From Thermus sp041641215 (GTDB taxonomy: Bacteria > Deinococcota > Deinococci > Deinococcales > Thermaceae): DNA of 64,000 nucleotides. The notes below the pieces were generated by a model, which was not told the DNA's origin, did not search any database, and worked only from the letters and a program-made list of their open reading frames with translations. The translations under genes and the position numbers were made by a program. Below, piece after piece: positions 32,805-42,398 of the stretch; position 1 is the stretch's first letter, and the number at the start of each line of letters is the position of its first letter. The stretch lies in NCBI GenBank assembly GCA_041641215.1, contig JBEPYU010000004.1, positions 8,558 to 72,557 on the forward strand. The letters run 5' to 3'.

Positions 32805-32894
32805 CCTTCCTATTCTTCGGCTAAGGCCTAGGTACGGTCAACCGCCTCCTTCCGCCCCCCGGCCTCCCATAGGGGTCTCCCCCTAACCTGGGGG

Positions 32895-33113
32895 ATGCCT
32901 CCTTACGGGGAGAGGAAAGAGGCCTGGCACGAATTCCGAGAAACCCTCACCGCCTGCCGCCTCTCTGGTGGCCTGGCGGGAAGGGGTAGTGGGGAGGAAG
33001 CGGGTCCACCGGGAGGAGGCCTACTGGGCGAGACCGGTCCCCCAGAGGCCAGGATCTTCCCCTTTGGCCTGGCCCCCGGGGCCCACGGCTCCAACCGCAC
33101 GGGCCGCCCCTTC
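32895..33113 (+). pseudogene. family 5 uracil-DNA glycosylase (udgB) remnant, cut at R4
   Basis: Across shifting frames the sequence spells the N-terminal part of Thermus UDGb: EFRETLTACRL, then VAWREGVVGRKRVHREEAYW and ARPVP, and PFGLAPGAHGSNRTGRPF. Small deletions occur after TACRLS (the CPR that normally follows is gone) and after ARPVP (GFGD missing), so no single frame is intact. The remnant ends exactly where repeat R4 begins. Nothing resembling the remaining two thirds of the protein follows R4. The gene is therefore dead here. Confidence 0.75.
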
Positions 33114-33217
33114 ATACCCTTTGCTTTTGGTTCCTGCGCTTCCACGTTCCAAAAAAACTCCACGGGGACTTTCTACCGGGGTCCCCATGCGGGCTTGGGG
33201 CCCGCATGGGGTGGTAT
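33114..33217 (+). repeat. repeat element R4
   Basis: Full-length 104-bp copy with ATACCC...GGTAT ends and a CATGCGGGC/GCCCGCATG hairpin. The flanking bases differ (C at 33113, G at 33218), unlike other complete copies, consistent with loss of the sequence originally on its right side. Confidence 0.88.
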
Positions 33218-33282
33218 GAGAGGTCAGAAAGGGGCTCCGCCGAACCCTCTCCCCAAGGGTATGCGCCCAAAGCTCAAGCCTC

Positions 33283-33311
33283 TTGACAGGAAGCCTACCC
33301 CCATGGATAAT
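33283..33311 (+). promoter_or_regulatory. groES-groEL promoter
   Basis: TTGACA (33283-33288), a 17-bp spacer, and GATAAT (33306-33311). Predicted transcription start near 33318, directly before the CIRCE-like operator. Confidence 0.8.
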
Positions 33312-33321
33312 GAAGCTTGGT

Positions 33322-33348
33322 TTGACACTCTCGCCCTTTGAGCGTCAA
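33322..33348 (+). promoter_or_regulatory. CIRCE-like HrcA operator of groESL
   Basis: TTGACACTC-N9-GAGCGTCAA, with the 9/9/9 geometry of CIRCE (consensus TTAGCACTC-N9-GAGTGCTAA). It lies between the promoter and the groES ribosome-binding site AGGAGGG, as in HrcA-repressed groESL operons. Confidence 0.8.
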
Positions 33349-33362
33349 AGGAGGGAGTGACC

Positions 33363-33662
33363 ATGGAGGTGAAGACGGTGATCAAGCCCCTAGGCGATCG
33401 GGTTGTGGTCAAGCGGATCGAGGAGGAGCCCAAGACCAAGGGGGGCATCGTCCTTCCCGACACCGCGAAGGAGAAGCCCCAGAAGGGGAAGGTGATTGCG
33501 GTGGGGACCGGCCGGATCTTGGAAAACGGCCAGAAGGTGCCCCTCGAGGTCAAGGAGGGGGACATCGTGGTCTTCGCCAAGTACGGCGGCACGGAGATCG
33601 AGATCGACGGCGAGGAGTACGTGATCCTTTCCGAGCGGGACCTGCTTGCGGTCTTGAGCTGA
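33363..33662 (+). CDS. groES: co-chaperonin GroES
   Basis: 99 residues, nearly identical in its course to T. thermophilus GroES (VKTVIKPLGDRVVVKRIEEE start, mobile loop KTKGGIVLPDTAKEKPQKG, IVVFAKYGGTEIEI). It caps the GroEL ring. AGGAGGGAG precedes ATG 33363; GTG 33357 is an alternative that would match the 101-residue annotation of relatives. Confidence 0.98.
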   Translation: MEVKTVIKPLGDRVVVKRIEEEPKTKGGIVLPDTAKEKPQKGKVIAVGTGRILENGQKVPLEVKEGDIVVFAKYGGTEIEIDGEEYVILSERDLLAVLS

Positions 33663-33674
33663 GGGAGGTGAGCC

Positions 33675-35309
<1,635 letters not shown>

Positions 35310-35311
35310 TG

Positions 35312-35385
35312 CCACCCCATGCAGGCGTAAGCCTGCGTGGGGACCCCGGTAGAAAAGTCCCCGTTGGGGAAGCGTAGCAGGGTAT
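35312..35385 (-). repeat. repeat element R5 (shortened, inverted)
   Basis: 74-bp inverted copy. It keeps the hairpin (CATGCAGGC-GTAA-GCCTGCGTG), the CCGGTAGAAAAGTCCCCGT block and the GGGTAT end, but lacks the TGGAACC...AAAAGTAAA part and the ATA of the outer end. Confidence 0.75.
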
Positions 35386-35400
35386 ACTGAGGCCCCTGGG

Positions 35401-35424
35401 AAGGCCCCCCCTTAGGGGGGCCTT
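35401..35424. terminator. bidirectional hairpin between groEL and M32 carboxypeptidase
   Basis: Perfect 10-bp inverted repeat AAGGCCCCCC-CTTA-GGGGGGCCTT at the convergent gene ends, adjacent to the carboxypeptidase stop. There is no long T-run on either side, so the strength as an intrinsic terminator is uncertain. Confidence 0.55.
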
Positions 35425-36957
35425 CTAGCCGTAAAGGGCCCCGTACTTGGCCTCCAGGTACTCGAGGAAAGCCCGGGCGCTTGGGGGGCTACCGGTCACC
35501 CGCTCCACCAGGGCCCTAGGCCGGTAGCGGCTTCCCTCCTTGTGGATGTGGGCCCGGGTCCACTCCAAAAAGGGCCGGAACTCCCCCTGGGCGAAAAGGG
35601 GCTCCAAGGGGCCAAGGTCCCCTTCGGCCTTTTGGAAGAACTGGGCTGCGTAGAGGTTGCCTAGGGTGTAGGTGGGGAAGTAGCCGAACATCCCTGCGGA
35701 CCAGTGGACATCCTGCATCACCCCGTCCTTGTGGTCCTTTGGGGTCACCCCGAGGTAGGCCTTGTAGGCCTCCTCCCAGGCCCCCGGAAGGTCTTCTGGA
35801 GCTAGCTTCCCCCGGAAGAGGGCAAGCTCCAGCCCAAAGCGCACGAGGATGTGGAGGTTATAGGTGACCTCGTCCGCCTCTACCCGGATGAGGGAGGGTT
35901 CCACCGCGTTCACCGCAAAGTGGAAGGCCTCGAGGTCCACATCCTGGAGGCTCGGGAAAAGGGCCTGGGCCCGGGGGAAAAAGCGCACCCAAAAGCCCCG
36001 GGAACGGCCCACCAGGTTTTCCCAGGTGCGGCTTTGGGACTCGTGGATCCCCAAGGAGGCGGCCTCCCCCAAGGGGGTGCCCCAGTGCTCCGGGGGCAGG
36101 CCCTGCTCGTAGAGGGCGTGGCCCATCTCGTGCAGGGTGCCGAAGATGGCGGAGTTGAATCGATCCTCGTAGTAGCGGGTGGTGATCCGCACATCCCCAG
36201 GGCCAATCCCGATGGCAAAGGGATGGGCCGTGGGATCAAGCCGACCAGCCTCGAGGTCGTACCCGCAGGCAGCGAGGAGCTCCAGGGCCAGGGCCCGTTG
36301 GGCCTCCACGGGGTAGGGGCGGCGCAGGATGGCGGTATCCGGCCGCTTGGGGCTTCCTAGGATCCGGTCCAAAAGGGGGCGCAAGCCCTCCTCGAGCTCT
36401 AGGAAGAGGGGCTCGAGGTCCCTCGCCCGGGCCCCGGGCTCGTACCCGTCCAGGAGGGCGTCGTAGGGTTCTTGGAAGGGCGGATCCAGGGGATCCGAGC
36501 CCACCTCCATGAGGATGGAGGCCTCTTCCTGGACCAGGGCCAAAAGGCGCTTGAGGTAGGGCAAAAACCCTGCCCAATCCCCCTTAGGCCTCAACGACTC
36601 CCAGGCCGTCTCCCCCTCGCTTCGGGCCCGGGCCAGCTCCACCGCAAGCCTTTCTGGGATGGCCCGGGCCCTCCGGTAGGCGAGGCGCCAGGCCCGGACG
36701 TTCACCGCCTCATCCGAAAGGGGATCCTGGACCAAGGGGCTTCCCTCCACCTTTTCCAACCATTCCCCGATCCGGGGGTCCGTAAGGCGCTGGTGGAGGA
36801 GGCGGGCCAAGGCGGCCTGCTGGTTGGCCCGGTGGGGGTGGCCCTTTCTAGGGATCATGGTGCGCTGATCCCAGGCGGCCAAGGCCCCCAAAGAGGCCAG
36901 GTACTGGGTTTCCCTCTGGAAGGCCAAAAGCTCCTGGTAGGCCCTTTCAGGTGTCAC
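35425..36957 (-). CDS. carboxypeptidase Taq (M32 metallopeptidase)
   Basis: 510 residues of the thermostable zinc carboxypeptidase family first described in Thermus aquaticus; removes C-terminal residues with broad preference. The zinc motif HEMGHALYEQGLP is near residue 265 and ESQSRTWENLVGRSRGFW follows. N-terminal start ATG? the first codon read is GTG (cac at 36955-36957), MTPERAYQELLAFQRET. Divergent from pilD across only 21 bases. Confidence 0.96.
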   Translation of the reverse strand: MTPERAYQELLAFQRETQYLASLGALAAWDQRTMIPRKGHPHRANQQAALARLLHQRLTDPRIGEWLEKVEGSPLVQDPLSDEAVNVRAWRLAYRRARAIPERLAVELARARSEGETAWESLRPKGDWAGFLPYLKRLLALVQEEASILMEVGSDPLDPPFQEPYDALLDGYEPGARARDLEPLFLELEEGLRPLLDRILGSPKRPDTAILRRPYPVEAQRALALELLAACGYDLEAGRLDPTAHPFAIGIGPGDVRITTRYYEDRFNSAIFGTLHEMGHALYEQGLPPEHWGTPLGEAASLGIHESQSRTWENLVGRSRGFWVRFFPRAQALFPSLQDVDLEAFHFAVNAVEPSLIRVEADEVTYNLHILVRFGLELALFRGKLAPEDLPGAWEEAYKAYLGVTPKDHKDGVMQDVHWSAGMFGYFPTYTLGNLYAAQFFQKAEGDLGPLEPLFAQGEFRPFLEWTRAHIHKEGSRYRPRALVERVTGSPPSARAFLEYLEAKYGALYG

Positions 36958-36978
36958 GGCCCCATTTTAAAATGCCAA

Positions 36979-38046
36979 GTGTGGCCCTCCTTCGCCTTCC
37001 TCCTAGGCCTCCTCGTGGGCTCTTTCCTCAACGTGGTTATCCATAGGCTTCCCAAAGGCCTATCCCTCCTCCATCCCCCCTCCCACTGCCCAGCCTGCGG
37101 CCACCGGCTTGGCCCTTGGGACCTCATCCCCCTTTTCTCCTACCTCCTCTTACGGGGAAGGTGCCGCTACTGCAAGGTTTCCATCTCCCCCCGTTACCCC
37201 TTGGTGGAGGGCCTCACGGGGCTTGCCTTCCTCCTTGGGGCCCTCCTTTACCCCCCCTCCCTCCAGGCCTTCCTCGTCTTCGCCTTTTTGGCCTTCCTCA
37301 TCGCCTTGAGCTTCATCGACTGGGACACCTACGAGCTTCCCGATGGGCTCACCTATGGCCTCCTTGGCCTAGGGCTTTTGGGCTCAGGCCTTTGGGGCTT
37401 CCCCTTAGGGCTAGGGGCTAGCCTCGAGGGGGCGCTTCTCGCCGCGGGGGCTTTGGCCCTTGTGGCCGGGTACGGGGGGCTTCTCTTAAGGGGCTTCCGG
37501 GAGGGAAAGGCCGAGGTCCCGGTGGGGCCCCACCAGGTGCACATGGCCGCCCTCCTCTCAGGCCTCCTAGGCCCCGGGGTGGGGATGGCCCTGGCCTTCC
37601 TGAGCTCAGGCCTTTCCGCAAGGCTTGGGAAGCCCGTGGTCCTACAGGACCGCCTTACCCTTTCCCTCCTGCCCTTGGTCTGGCTCACCGCCCCCCTCTT
37701 GGGCAAGGAGGGTTTCCTCGCCCTTAAGGAGGCCCTCCTTGGCGCAGGGGCCTTGGCCCTGGCCGGGGGGCTCTACTGGGCCCTGCGGCCAGGCGTAGGG
37801 GAAACCGAGGAGGAGCCCATCGCCATGGGCTATGGGGACGTCAAGCTCATGGGGGCCTTGGGGGCCTGGACCCAGGGGTACGCCTTCTTGGGCCTCTTCC
37901 TGGGGGCCCTTCTTGGGGCCCTTTTCGGCCTCCTATTCCACAGGCGGAAGATCCCCTTCGGCCCCTTCCTCGCCCTGGGCGGGGCCTTGGCCTTTTTCCT
38001 GGGCCCCGATCTTTGGGAGGCCTACCTGGCCTACCTGGGCCTATGA
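36979..38046 (+). CDS. pilD: type IV prepilin peptidase/N-methylase PilD
   Basis: Cleaves prepilin leaders and methylates the new N-terminus, for pili and natural transformation. 355 residues, about eight membrane helices. The N-terminal domain has GLLVGSFLNVVIHRLP and zinc pairs CPACGH and CRYCK; catalytic Asp pair in FIDWDTYELPD and GYGDVKLMG. A stretch of roughly 130 residues between the two Asp motifs is longer than usual. GTG 36979 follows TTTTAAAAT, so it is probably leaderless. The stop TGA abuts R6. Confidence 0.92.
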   Translation: MWPSFAFLLGLLVGSFLNVVIHRLPKGLSLLHPPSHCPACGHRLGPWDLIPLFSYLLLRGRCRYCKVSISPRYPLVEGLTGLAFLLGALLYPPSLQAFLVFAFLAFLIALSFIDWDTYELPDGLTYGLLGLGLLGSGLWGFPLGLGASLEGALLAAGALALVAGYGGLLLRGFREGKAEVPVGPHQVHMAALLSGLLGPGVGMALAFLSSGLSARLGKPVVLQDRLTLSLLPLVWLTAPLLGKEGFLALKEALLGAGALALAGGLYWALRPGVGETEEEPIAMGYGDVKLMGALGAWTQGYAFLGLFLGALLGALFGLLFHRRKIPFGPFLALGGALAFFLGPDLWEAYLAYLGL

Positions 38047-38082
38047 ACCCCATGCGGGCCCCAAGCCCGCATGGGGTGGTAT
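38047..38082 (+). repeat. repeat element R6 (hairpin end only)
   Basis: 36-bp truncated copy consisting only of the 3' hairpin (CATGCGGGC-CCCAA-GCCCGCATG) and GGTGGTAT end. It fills the gap between pilD and the LysM-NlpC/P60 gene, whose ATG begins one base later. Confidence 0.75.
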
Positions 38083-38083
38083 G

Positions 38084-38737
38084 ATGGAGGGGATGCGTAG
38101 GGGGATCCTGGTAGGCCTAAGCCTTTGGGGCCTCGGCTTAGCCCAAACCCATATCGTAGCCCCTGGGGACACCCTCTATAGCCTGGCCCGCCGCTATGGG
38201 ACCACGGTGGAGGCCCTCATGCGCCTCAACGGCCTCCAGGATACCGTGATCAAGGTGGGCCAGGTGCTCAAGGTGCCCAGCGGGGAAACCGCCCAGGAGG
38301 CCTTGGACCCCCAGCACCCCCTCCTCCAGGCGGTGGTCCGGCGTTTAGGCCTGGCCTACCGCTATGGGGCCAACGCCCCTTCGGAGGTGGACTGTTCCGC
38401 CTTCGTGGTCCAGGTCTATGCGGAGCTCGGCCTCTCCCTTCCCCGCACGACCAAGGAGCTTTGGGCGGCCCTGCCGGAAGCGGGGGGGCTCCTCCCAGGG
38501 GACCTGGTCTTCTTTAGCTTTGGCGGCAAGGAGGTGGACCACGTGGGGATCTACCTAGGCCGGGGGGTCTTCGCCCATGCGAATAGCTACGGGGGCCGGG
38601 TGGTCATCGAGAGCCTGGAGGCTCCTCCCTACCAGCGGAGCTACCGGGGGGCTCGTCGGGCTGTTCCTGGAGGGCCTGAAGCCACTCGGCGTACGCCTGG
38701 ACCAGGGGACGGAGGTAAGGGTCCTTCGGGGCCATAG
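38084..38737 (+). CDS. secreted LysM-NlpC/P60 peptidoglycan hydrolase
   Basis: 217 residues: signal peptide (GILVGLSLWGLGLAQ), one LysM domain (THIVAPGDTLYSLARRYGTTVEALMRLNG), and an NlpC/P60 endopeptidase domain with catalytic Cys in EVDCSAFVVQVYAELGLSLP, His in KEVDHVGIYLG and His in FAHANSYGGR. It cuts peptide cross-bridges. The fold should end near SYRGARR; about 25 further Gly/Pro-rich residues read across the end of the dciA gene, so the two converge with a 134-bp overlap. ATG 38093 is an alternative start. Confidence 0.9.
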   Translation: MEGMRRGILVGLSLWGLGLAQTHIVAPGDTLYSLARRYGTTVEALMRLNGLQDTVIKVGQVLKVPSGETAQEALDPQHPLLQAVVRRLGLAYRYGANAPSEVDCSAFVVQVYAELGLSLPRTTKELWAALPEAGGLLPGDLVFFSFGGKEVDHVGIYLGRGVFAHANSYGGRVVIESLEAPPYQRSYRGARRAVPGGPEATRRTPGPGDGGKGPSGP

Positions 38738-39392
38738 GGGTGAGCTCGGCCAGGTGGGCCTGGAGGATCCCCCGGGCCAGGTAGCGGGCAGCCCTTAGGA
38801 GATCCCCCTCAAGGCGGGGAGGCCTACCCCGGGCGAGCCTTTCCGCCTCCTCCTGGACCAAAGGGGTGTGCAGCTGCCTTTGGCAAGGGGGGCAAGGCCC
38901 AGGCCCCCCAGGCCCCCCGCAGACGGGGCAAGGGGGGGTCTTGGGCTGGGCGAGGAGGGCCTGGGCTAGCCGGACCACAGCCGCCTGCAGGTATGGGGGA
39001 GCTTTTTGGGCCAGGAGGCGGGCCTTGGCCTCAACCTCCGCCTCCCCTCCCTCCGGCTGGGCCTCCCCTTGCCCCGGCGGGCTAGGCTCCTCCTTGGGCC
39101 TAGGGGGCAAGGGTTCCACCCTAAAGCGGATCTCCCGGACCATCCCCGGGAAAAGGCTCTGGTAGCGCCGAATCAGGGCCAGGCGGCTATAGGTGAGCCG
39201 GTGGGCCAAGGCGGCGTTTTCCACCCCTACCCAAAGGACCCCGTCCTCGAGGGCCAAGGGCTCGGTAAGCGCCGCAAGTTCCGGCCCGGCCACCTCCCGC
39301 CAAGCCCGAAGAACCTGGGCCCGCTTTAAGCGGGCCTCCCCGCCCAACTGGGCAAGGGCCTGGGGCAGGACCTCCCCTAGCCGTCTGGACAT
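38604..39392 (-). CDS. dciA: DciA-like helicase-loader (DUF721) with zinc-ribbon extension
   Basis: 262 residues. Residues 1-95 form the DUF721/KH-like domain of DciA (LGEVLPQALAQLG, RAWREVAGPELAALTEPL, VGVENAALAHRLTYSR). A Pro/Glu-rich linker follows, then a zinc-ribbon-like C-x2-C...C-x2-C (CPVCGGPGGPGPCPPC near 165) and a helical tail. DciA is the helicase operator in bacteria without DnaC/DnaI. ATG 39392 overlaps the end of recF, a common recF-dciA arrangement. The C4 cluster is not part of the basic DciA fold. Confidence 0.85.
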   Translation of the reverse strand: MSRRLGEVLPQALAQLGGEARLKRAQVLRAWREVAGPELAALTEPLALEDGVLWVGVENAALAHRLTYSRLALIRRYQSLFPGMVREIRFRVEPLPPRPKEEPSPPGQGEAQPEGGEAEVEAKARLLAQKAPPYLQAAVVRLAQALLAQPKTPPCPVCGGPGGPGPCPPCQRQLHTPLVQEEAERLARGRPPRLEGDLLRAARYLARGILQAHLAELTPMAPKDPYLRPLVQAYAEWLQALQEQPDEPPGSSAGREEPPGSR

Positions 39393-40408
39393 AGGACAAC
39401 CCCCCCCTCCATCCAGCATACGGGTAGGCCTGGGGGCGGTTTGAGGCCCGCCAGGATGGCCTGGGGTAGGCCCTCCATATAGGCCAGGAGGGCCTTTTGG
39501 TGGGCCATGTCCAAACCCTCCCCCCACTCGTCCAAAAGGAGGAGGGGGGGCTCCCCATGGCGCTCCGCAAGGAGGCGGTGCTCGGCCAGGCGTAGGGCCA
39601 GGGCCAAGGCCTTGGCCTGGCCTCGGCTAGCAAAGGGCTTGGCGGGCCTCCCCTCGAGGAGAAAGCGCAGGTCGTCCCGGTGGGGCCCCACCAGGGTTTG
39701 GCCCCTTAGGGCTTCCTCTTCCCGGGTTTGGGCCAGGGCCGGAAGGAGGCCTTGGGGGGCGGTCTCCTCGAGGCGAAGCCCCACGGAGGGCAAACCTAGG
39801 GCCCGGGCCACCTCCTGGAAAAGAGGGGTCAGGCGGGCGAGGAAGCGGCGGCGGAGGGCCATGATCTCCCCTCCGTAGCGGTGGAGTTCCTGGTCCCAAG
39901 GGGCAAGTTCCCCACCTCCCCCTCTGAGGAGGGCGTTGCGTTGGCGCAAGGCCCGCTCATAAGCGGCAAGAAGCCAAGCATAGCGGCGGGAAAAACGGGA
40001 AAGAAGGCGGTCCAAAAAGGCCCGCCGGCCCTCCTTGGACCCCAGAACCACCTCGAGGTCTTCAGGAGCTACAAGGACCGAGCCAGGGAGCTCCCAAAGG
40101 GCGTGGAAAGGAACCTCCCTTCCCCCAAGGAAAACCCTCCTTCCCCCAGCCAAGAGGCGCTGCTCCACGCGGAAAACCCCAGCCTCCGTCTCCACCTCTG
40201 CGGCGAGCCAGGCCCCTTCTGCTCCCCAGCGGATGAGGTCCGCTAGCCCCCCACCGGCCTCCCCCCCCAAGGCCAGGTGGATGGCCCAAAGGAGGCTGGT
40301 CTTGCCCTGGGCATTGCCCCCCACCACCGCCAAGAGGCCTCCCGGCGGGCGGAAGCTTTCAAAGGCTAGGTTACGGAAGTTCCGCTGGCTAAGGAGGCGA
40401 AGGCGCAT
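39377..40408 (-). CDS. recF: recombination protein RecF
   Basis: 343-residue SMC-like ATPase for gap repair via RecFOR. Walker A VVGGNAQGKTSLLWAI near residue 30, LVAPEDLEVVLGSKEGRRAFLD, signature SRGQAKALALALRLAE and Walker B PLLLLDEWGEGLD. It overlaps the MFS gene (5') by 20 bases and dciA (3') by 16 bases. No dnaA, dnaN or gyr genes lie nearby, so this is not the replication-origin region. Confidence 0.95.
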   Translation of the reverse strand: MRLRLLSQRNFRNLAFESFRPPGGLLAVVGGNAQGKTSLLWAIHLALGGEAGGGLADLIRWGAEGAWLAAEVETEAGVFRVEQRLLAGGRRVFLGGREVPFHALWELPGSVLVAPEDLEVVLGSKEGRRAFLDRLLSRFSRRYAWLLAAYERALRQRNALLRGGGGELAPWDQELHRYGGEIMALRRRFLARLTPLFQEVARALGLPSVGLRLEETAPQGLLPALAQTREEEALRGQTLVGPHRDDLRFLLEGRPAKPFASRGQAKALALALRLAEHRLLAERHGEPPLLLLDEWGEGLDMAHQKALLAYMEGLPQAILAGLKPPPGLPVCWMEGGVVLCPDG

Positions 40409-41573
40409 CCAAGCGGCGACCCCACCAGGGCCAAAGGGCTAGGGCCGAGGCCAAAAGGAAGGCCCCAAGGACATAAGGGGCCGCAGGATCCAAGCGGTAT
40501 AGGCCCGTGCCCATGATGGGCCCAAGCATCCGCCCCAGGGCTTGGGCCGCGCTGTTAAGCCCCGCTACCGGGCCCTGTTCCCCTTCACCAGCCGCCAAGG
40601 AAAGGGCCGCGGTCACCCCAGGAAGGGCCAAGGCTTGCCCTGCCCCCTGGAGGAGTAGGCCAAGGAGGAGAAGGGGGTAGGTATGGGCTAGGCTTAAGAC
40701 CAAAAACCCCGCTAGGCCAAGGGGCAAGCCCCCGAGGAGGAGAGTCTTCGGGCTGGGTTTCAGGGCCCGTACCAGTCCCCCTTGGATGAGCACCGCAAGG
40801 ACCCCGTAAAGGACCAAGGCCAACCCCACGCTCCTGGCCGTAGCGAGGGCATCTAGGCCAAGCCGATCCTGGAAGTAGAAGGCCAAGGTTTGCTCTAGGC
40901 TCACGCCCGCGAGGTTAAGGCTCAGGCCCACAAAAAGAAGGGGGAACACCCTGTCCTCCCACGGGGAGAGCCTCGAGGCCGAAACCACCCCCTGAGGCCG
41001 GGATTCGGGGAGGAAACGCCAGGCAAAAAGGGCGTTCAAAAGGGCCAAGGTGGCCGAAAAGAAAACCGGGACCAAAAGGCCAAAGGAGGCGGCAAGGACC
41101 CCACCCAAAGCGGGCCCCACCACCACCCCTAGGCCGAAGGCGGCCCCCAGGAGGGCCAGGCCGGCGGTGCGGTCTTGCTTTTCCGTCAAGTCGGCCACGT
41201 AGGCTTGGGCCGTGGGCAAGGTGGCGGAGGAAAAAGCTCCCCCCACCAAGCGGGAAAGGAGAAGCCCCAGGAAAAGCCCCCAGCCGGAAAGGACTCCCCA
41301 AAACCCCAAGAGGGCGAAGAGGCCGAAGAGGTAAAAGCTTACGGCAAAACCCAGAATGCCCATAAGGAGCACGGGCTTCCTACCCCTCTCGCTCCTTCGG
41401 CCCCAGTAGGGGGCAAGGAGGAACTGAAAGAGCGCATACCCCGTGGAGAAAAGGCCCACCTGGGGCTCGCTTAGGCCGAGCTCCCGGCCTAAAGGGCCCA
41501 AAATGGGAAAGAGGATGGAAAGCCCCAGAATGCTGTTAAAAAGGGTGAGGAAGAGGAGGCCCAAGGGCGGCAC
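40389..41573 (-). CDS. MFS efflux transporter (TetA-like)
   Basis: 394 residues with 12 predicted membrane helices. The loop 2-3 motif is PYWGRRSERGRKPVLLMG, and LPTAQAYVADLTEKQDRTAGLALLGAAFGLG is typical of TetA/Bmr-type drug antiporters. Substrate unknown. The start ATG lies about nine bases downstream of pstB's stop on the same strand, so it could be read from the pst transcript. Confidence 0.88.
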   Translation of the reverse strand: MPPLGLLFLTLFNSILGLSILFPILGPLGRELGLSEPQVGLFSTGYALFQFLLAPYWGRRSERGRKPVLLMGILGFAVSFYLFGLFALLGFWGVLSGWGLFLGLLLSRLVGGAFSSATLPTAQAYVADLTEKQDRTAGLALLGAAFGLGVVVGPALGGVLAASFGLLVPVFFSATLALLNALFAWRFLPESRPQGVVSASRLSPWEDRVFPLLFVGLSLNLAGVSLEQTLAFYFQDRLGLDALATARSVGLALVLYGVLAVLIQGGLVRALKPSPKTLLLGGLPLGLAGFLVLSLAHTYPLLLLGLLLQGAGQALALPGVTAALSLAAGEGEQGPVAGLNSAAQALGRMLGPIMGTGLYRLDPAAPYVLGAFLLASALALWPWWGRRLDAPSPP

Positions 41574-41582
41574 GGCCCCATT

Positions 41583-42398
41583 CTAGCCGAACCGCCCGGT
41601 GATGTAGGCCTCGGTATAGGGATGGCGGGGCTGGGTGAACATGACCTCCGTGGGGCCCTCCTCCACCAAGACGCCCAGGTGCATGAAGAGGGTGCGATCG
41701 GAGATCCTCGCAGCCTGCTGCATGTTGTGGGTCACGATGACCACGGTGTAGCGGTTTTTGAGCTCCAGGATGAGGTCCTCGATGGCCTGGGTGGCGATGG
41801 GGTCTAGGGCGCTCGTGGGCTCGTCCATGAGGAGGAGGGGGGGTTCCACCGCAATGGCCCGGGCGATGCAAAGCCGCTGCTGCTGCCCCCCGGAGAGGCG
41901 GAGGCCGCTTTCCCTCTTGAAGCGGTCCTTTACCTCCTCCCAGAGGGCTGCCCGCTTCAAGGCCTCCACCACCCGGTCCTCGAGCTCGCTGCCCTTGATC
42001 CCCAAAAGGCGGAGGCCAAAGGCCACGTTTTCAAAGATGGTCTTGGGGAAGGGGTTGGGCTTTTGGAAGACCATCCCGATGTGCCGCCTTACCGCCACCG
42101 GGTCCACCTGGGGGTCGTAGATGTTGACCCCCTCGTAGAGGATCTCCCCTTCCACCCGGACCCCGGGGATGAGGTCGTTCATCCGGTTAAGGGAACGGAG
42201 CAAGGTGCTCTTCCCGCACCCCGAGGGGCCGATGATGGCCGTGACCTTGTTGCGGGGAAAACGGGTGCTGATGCCAAAGAGGGCCTGGGTTTCCCCGTAG
42301 TAGAGGTTGAGGTTGCGAACCTCCACCAGGGCTTCCGCCTCAGGAACAGGTTCTGTCCGTATCGTCTCGTGGTCTTGCAAAAAGGGCAGGCTCACCAT
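41583..42398 (-). CDS. pstB: phosphate ABC transporter ATP-binding protein PstB
   Basis: 271 residues: Walker A IIGPSGCGKSTLLRSLNRMND, signature LSGGQQQRLCIARAI, Walker B LLLMDEPTSALDP and a switch His in VTHNMQQAARISD. It powers phosphate import through PstCA. ATG 42398 overlaps pstA by seven bases, with AGGAGGG inside the pstA end. No phoU follows; an MFS gene comes next. Confidence 0.97.
   Translation of the reverse strand: MVSLPFLQDHETIRTEPVPEAEALVEVRNLNLYYGETQALFGISTRFPRNKVTAIIGPSGCGKSTLLRSLNRMNDLIPGVRVEGEILYEGVNIYDPQVDPVAVRRHIGMVFQKPNPFPKTIFENVAFGLRLLGIKGSELEDRVVEALKRAALWEEVKDRFKRESGLRLSGGQQQRLCIARAIAVEPPLLLMDEPTSALDPIATQAIEDLILELKNRYTVVIVTHNMQQAARISDRTLFMHLGVLVEEGPTEVMFTQPRHPYTEAYITGRFG

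Larger units (their letters stand above)
32805..33362 (+). other. 558-bp gene-poor stretch: udgB remnant, R4, groES promoter
   Basis: Contains, in order, about 90 bp without recognisable content, the udgB remnant (32895-33113), repeat R4 (33114-33217), about 65 bp of unassigned sequence, the groES promoter and the CIRCE-like operator. Confidence 0.7.

Noticed and set aside
35401..35424. Hairpin as a proven Rho-independent terminator
   Set aside because: No adequate T-tract on either strand; kept only as a possible bidirectional terminator.
38040..38090. R6 hairpin as the pilD intrinsic terminator
   Set aside because: It matches the end of the repeat family base for base and lacks a T-run. 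It could still influence transcription, but the family origin explains it.
39377..40408. recF as a marker for the replication origin
   Set aside because: No dnaA, dnaN, gyrB or DnaA-box cluster is visible near it.
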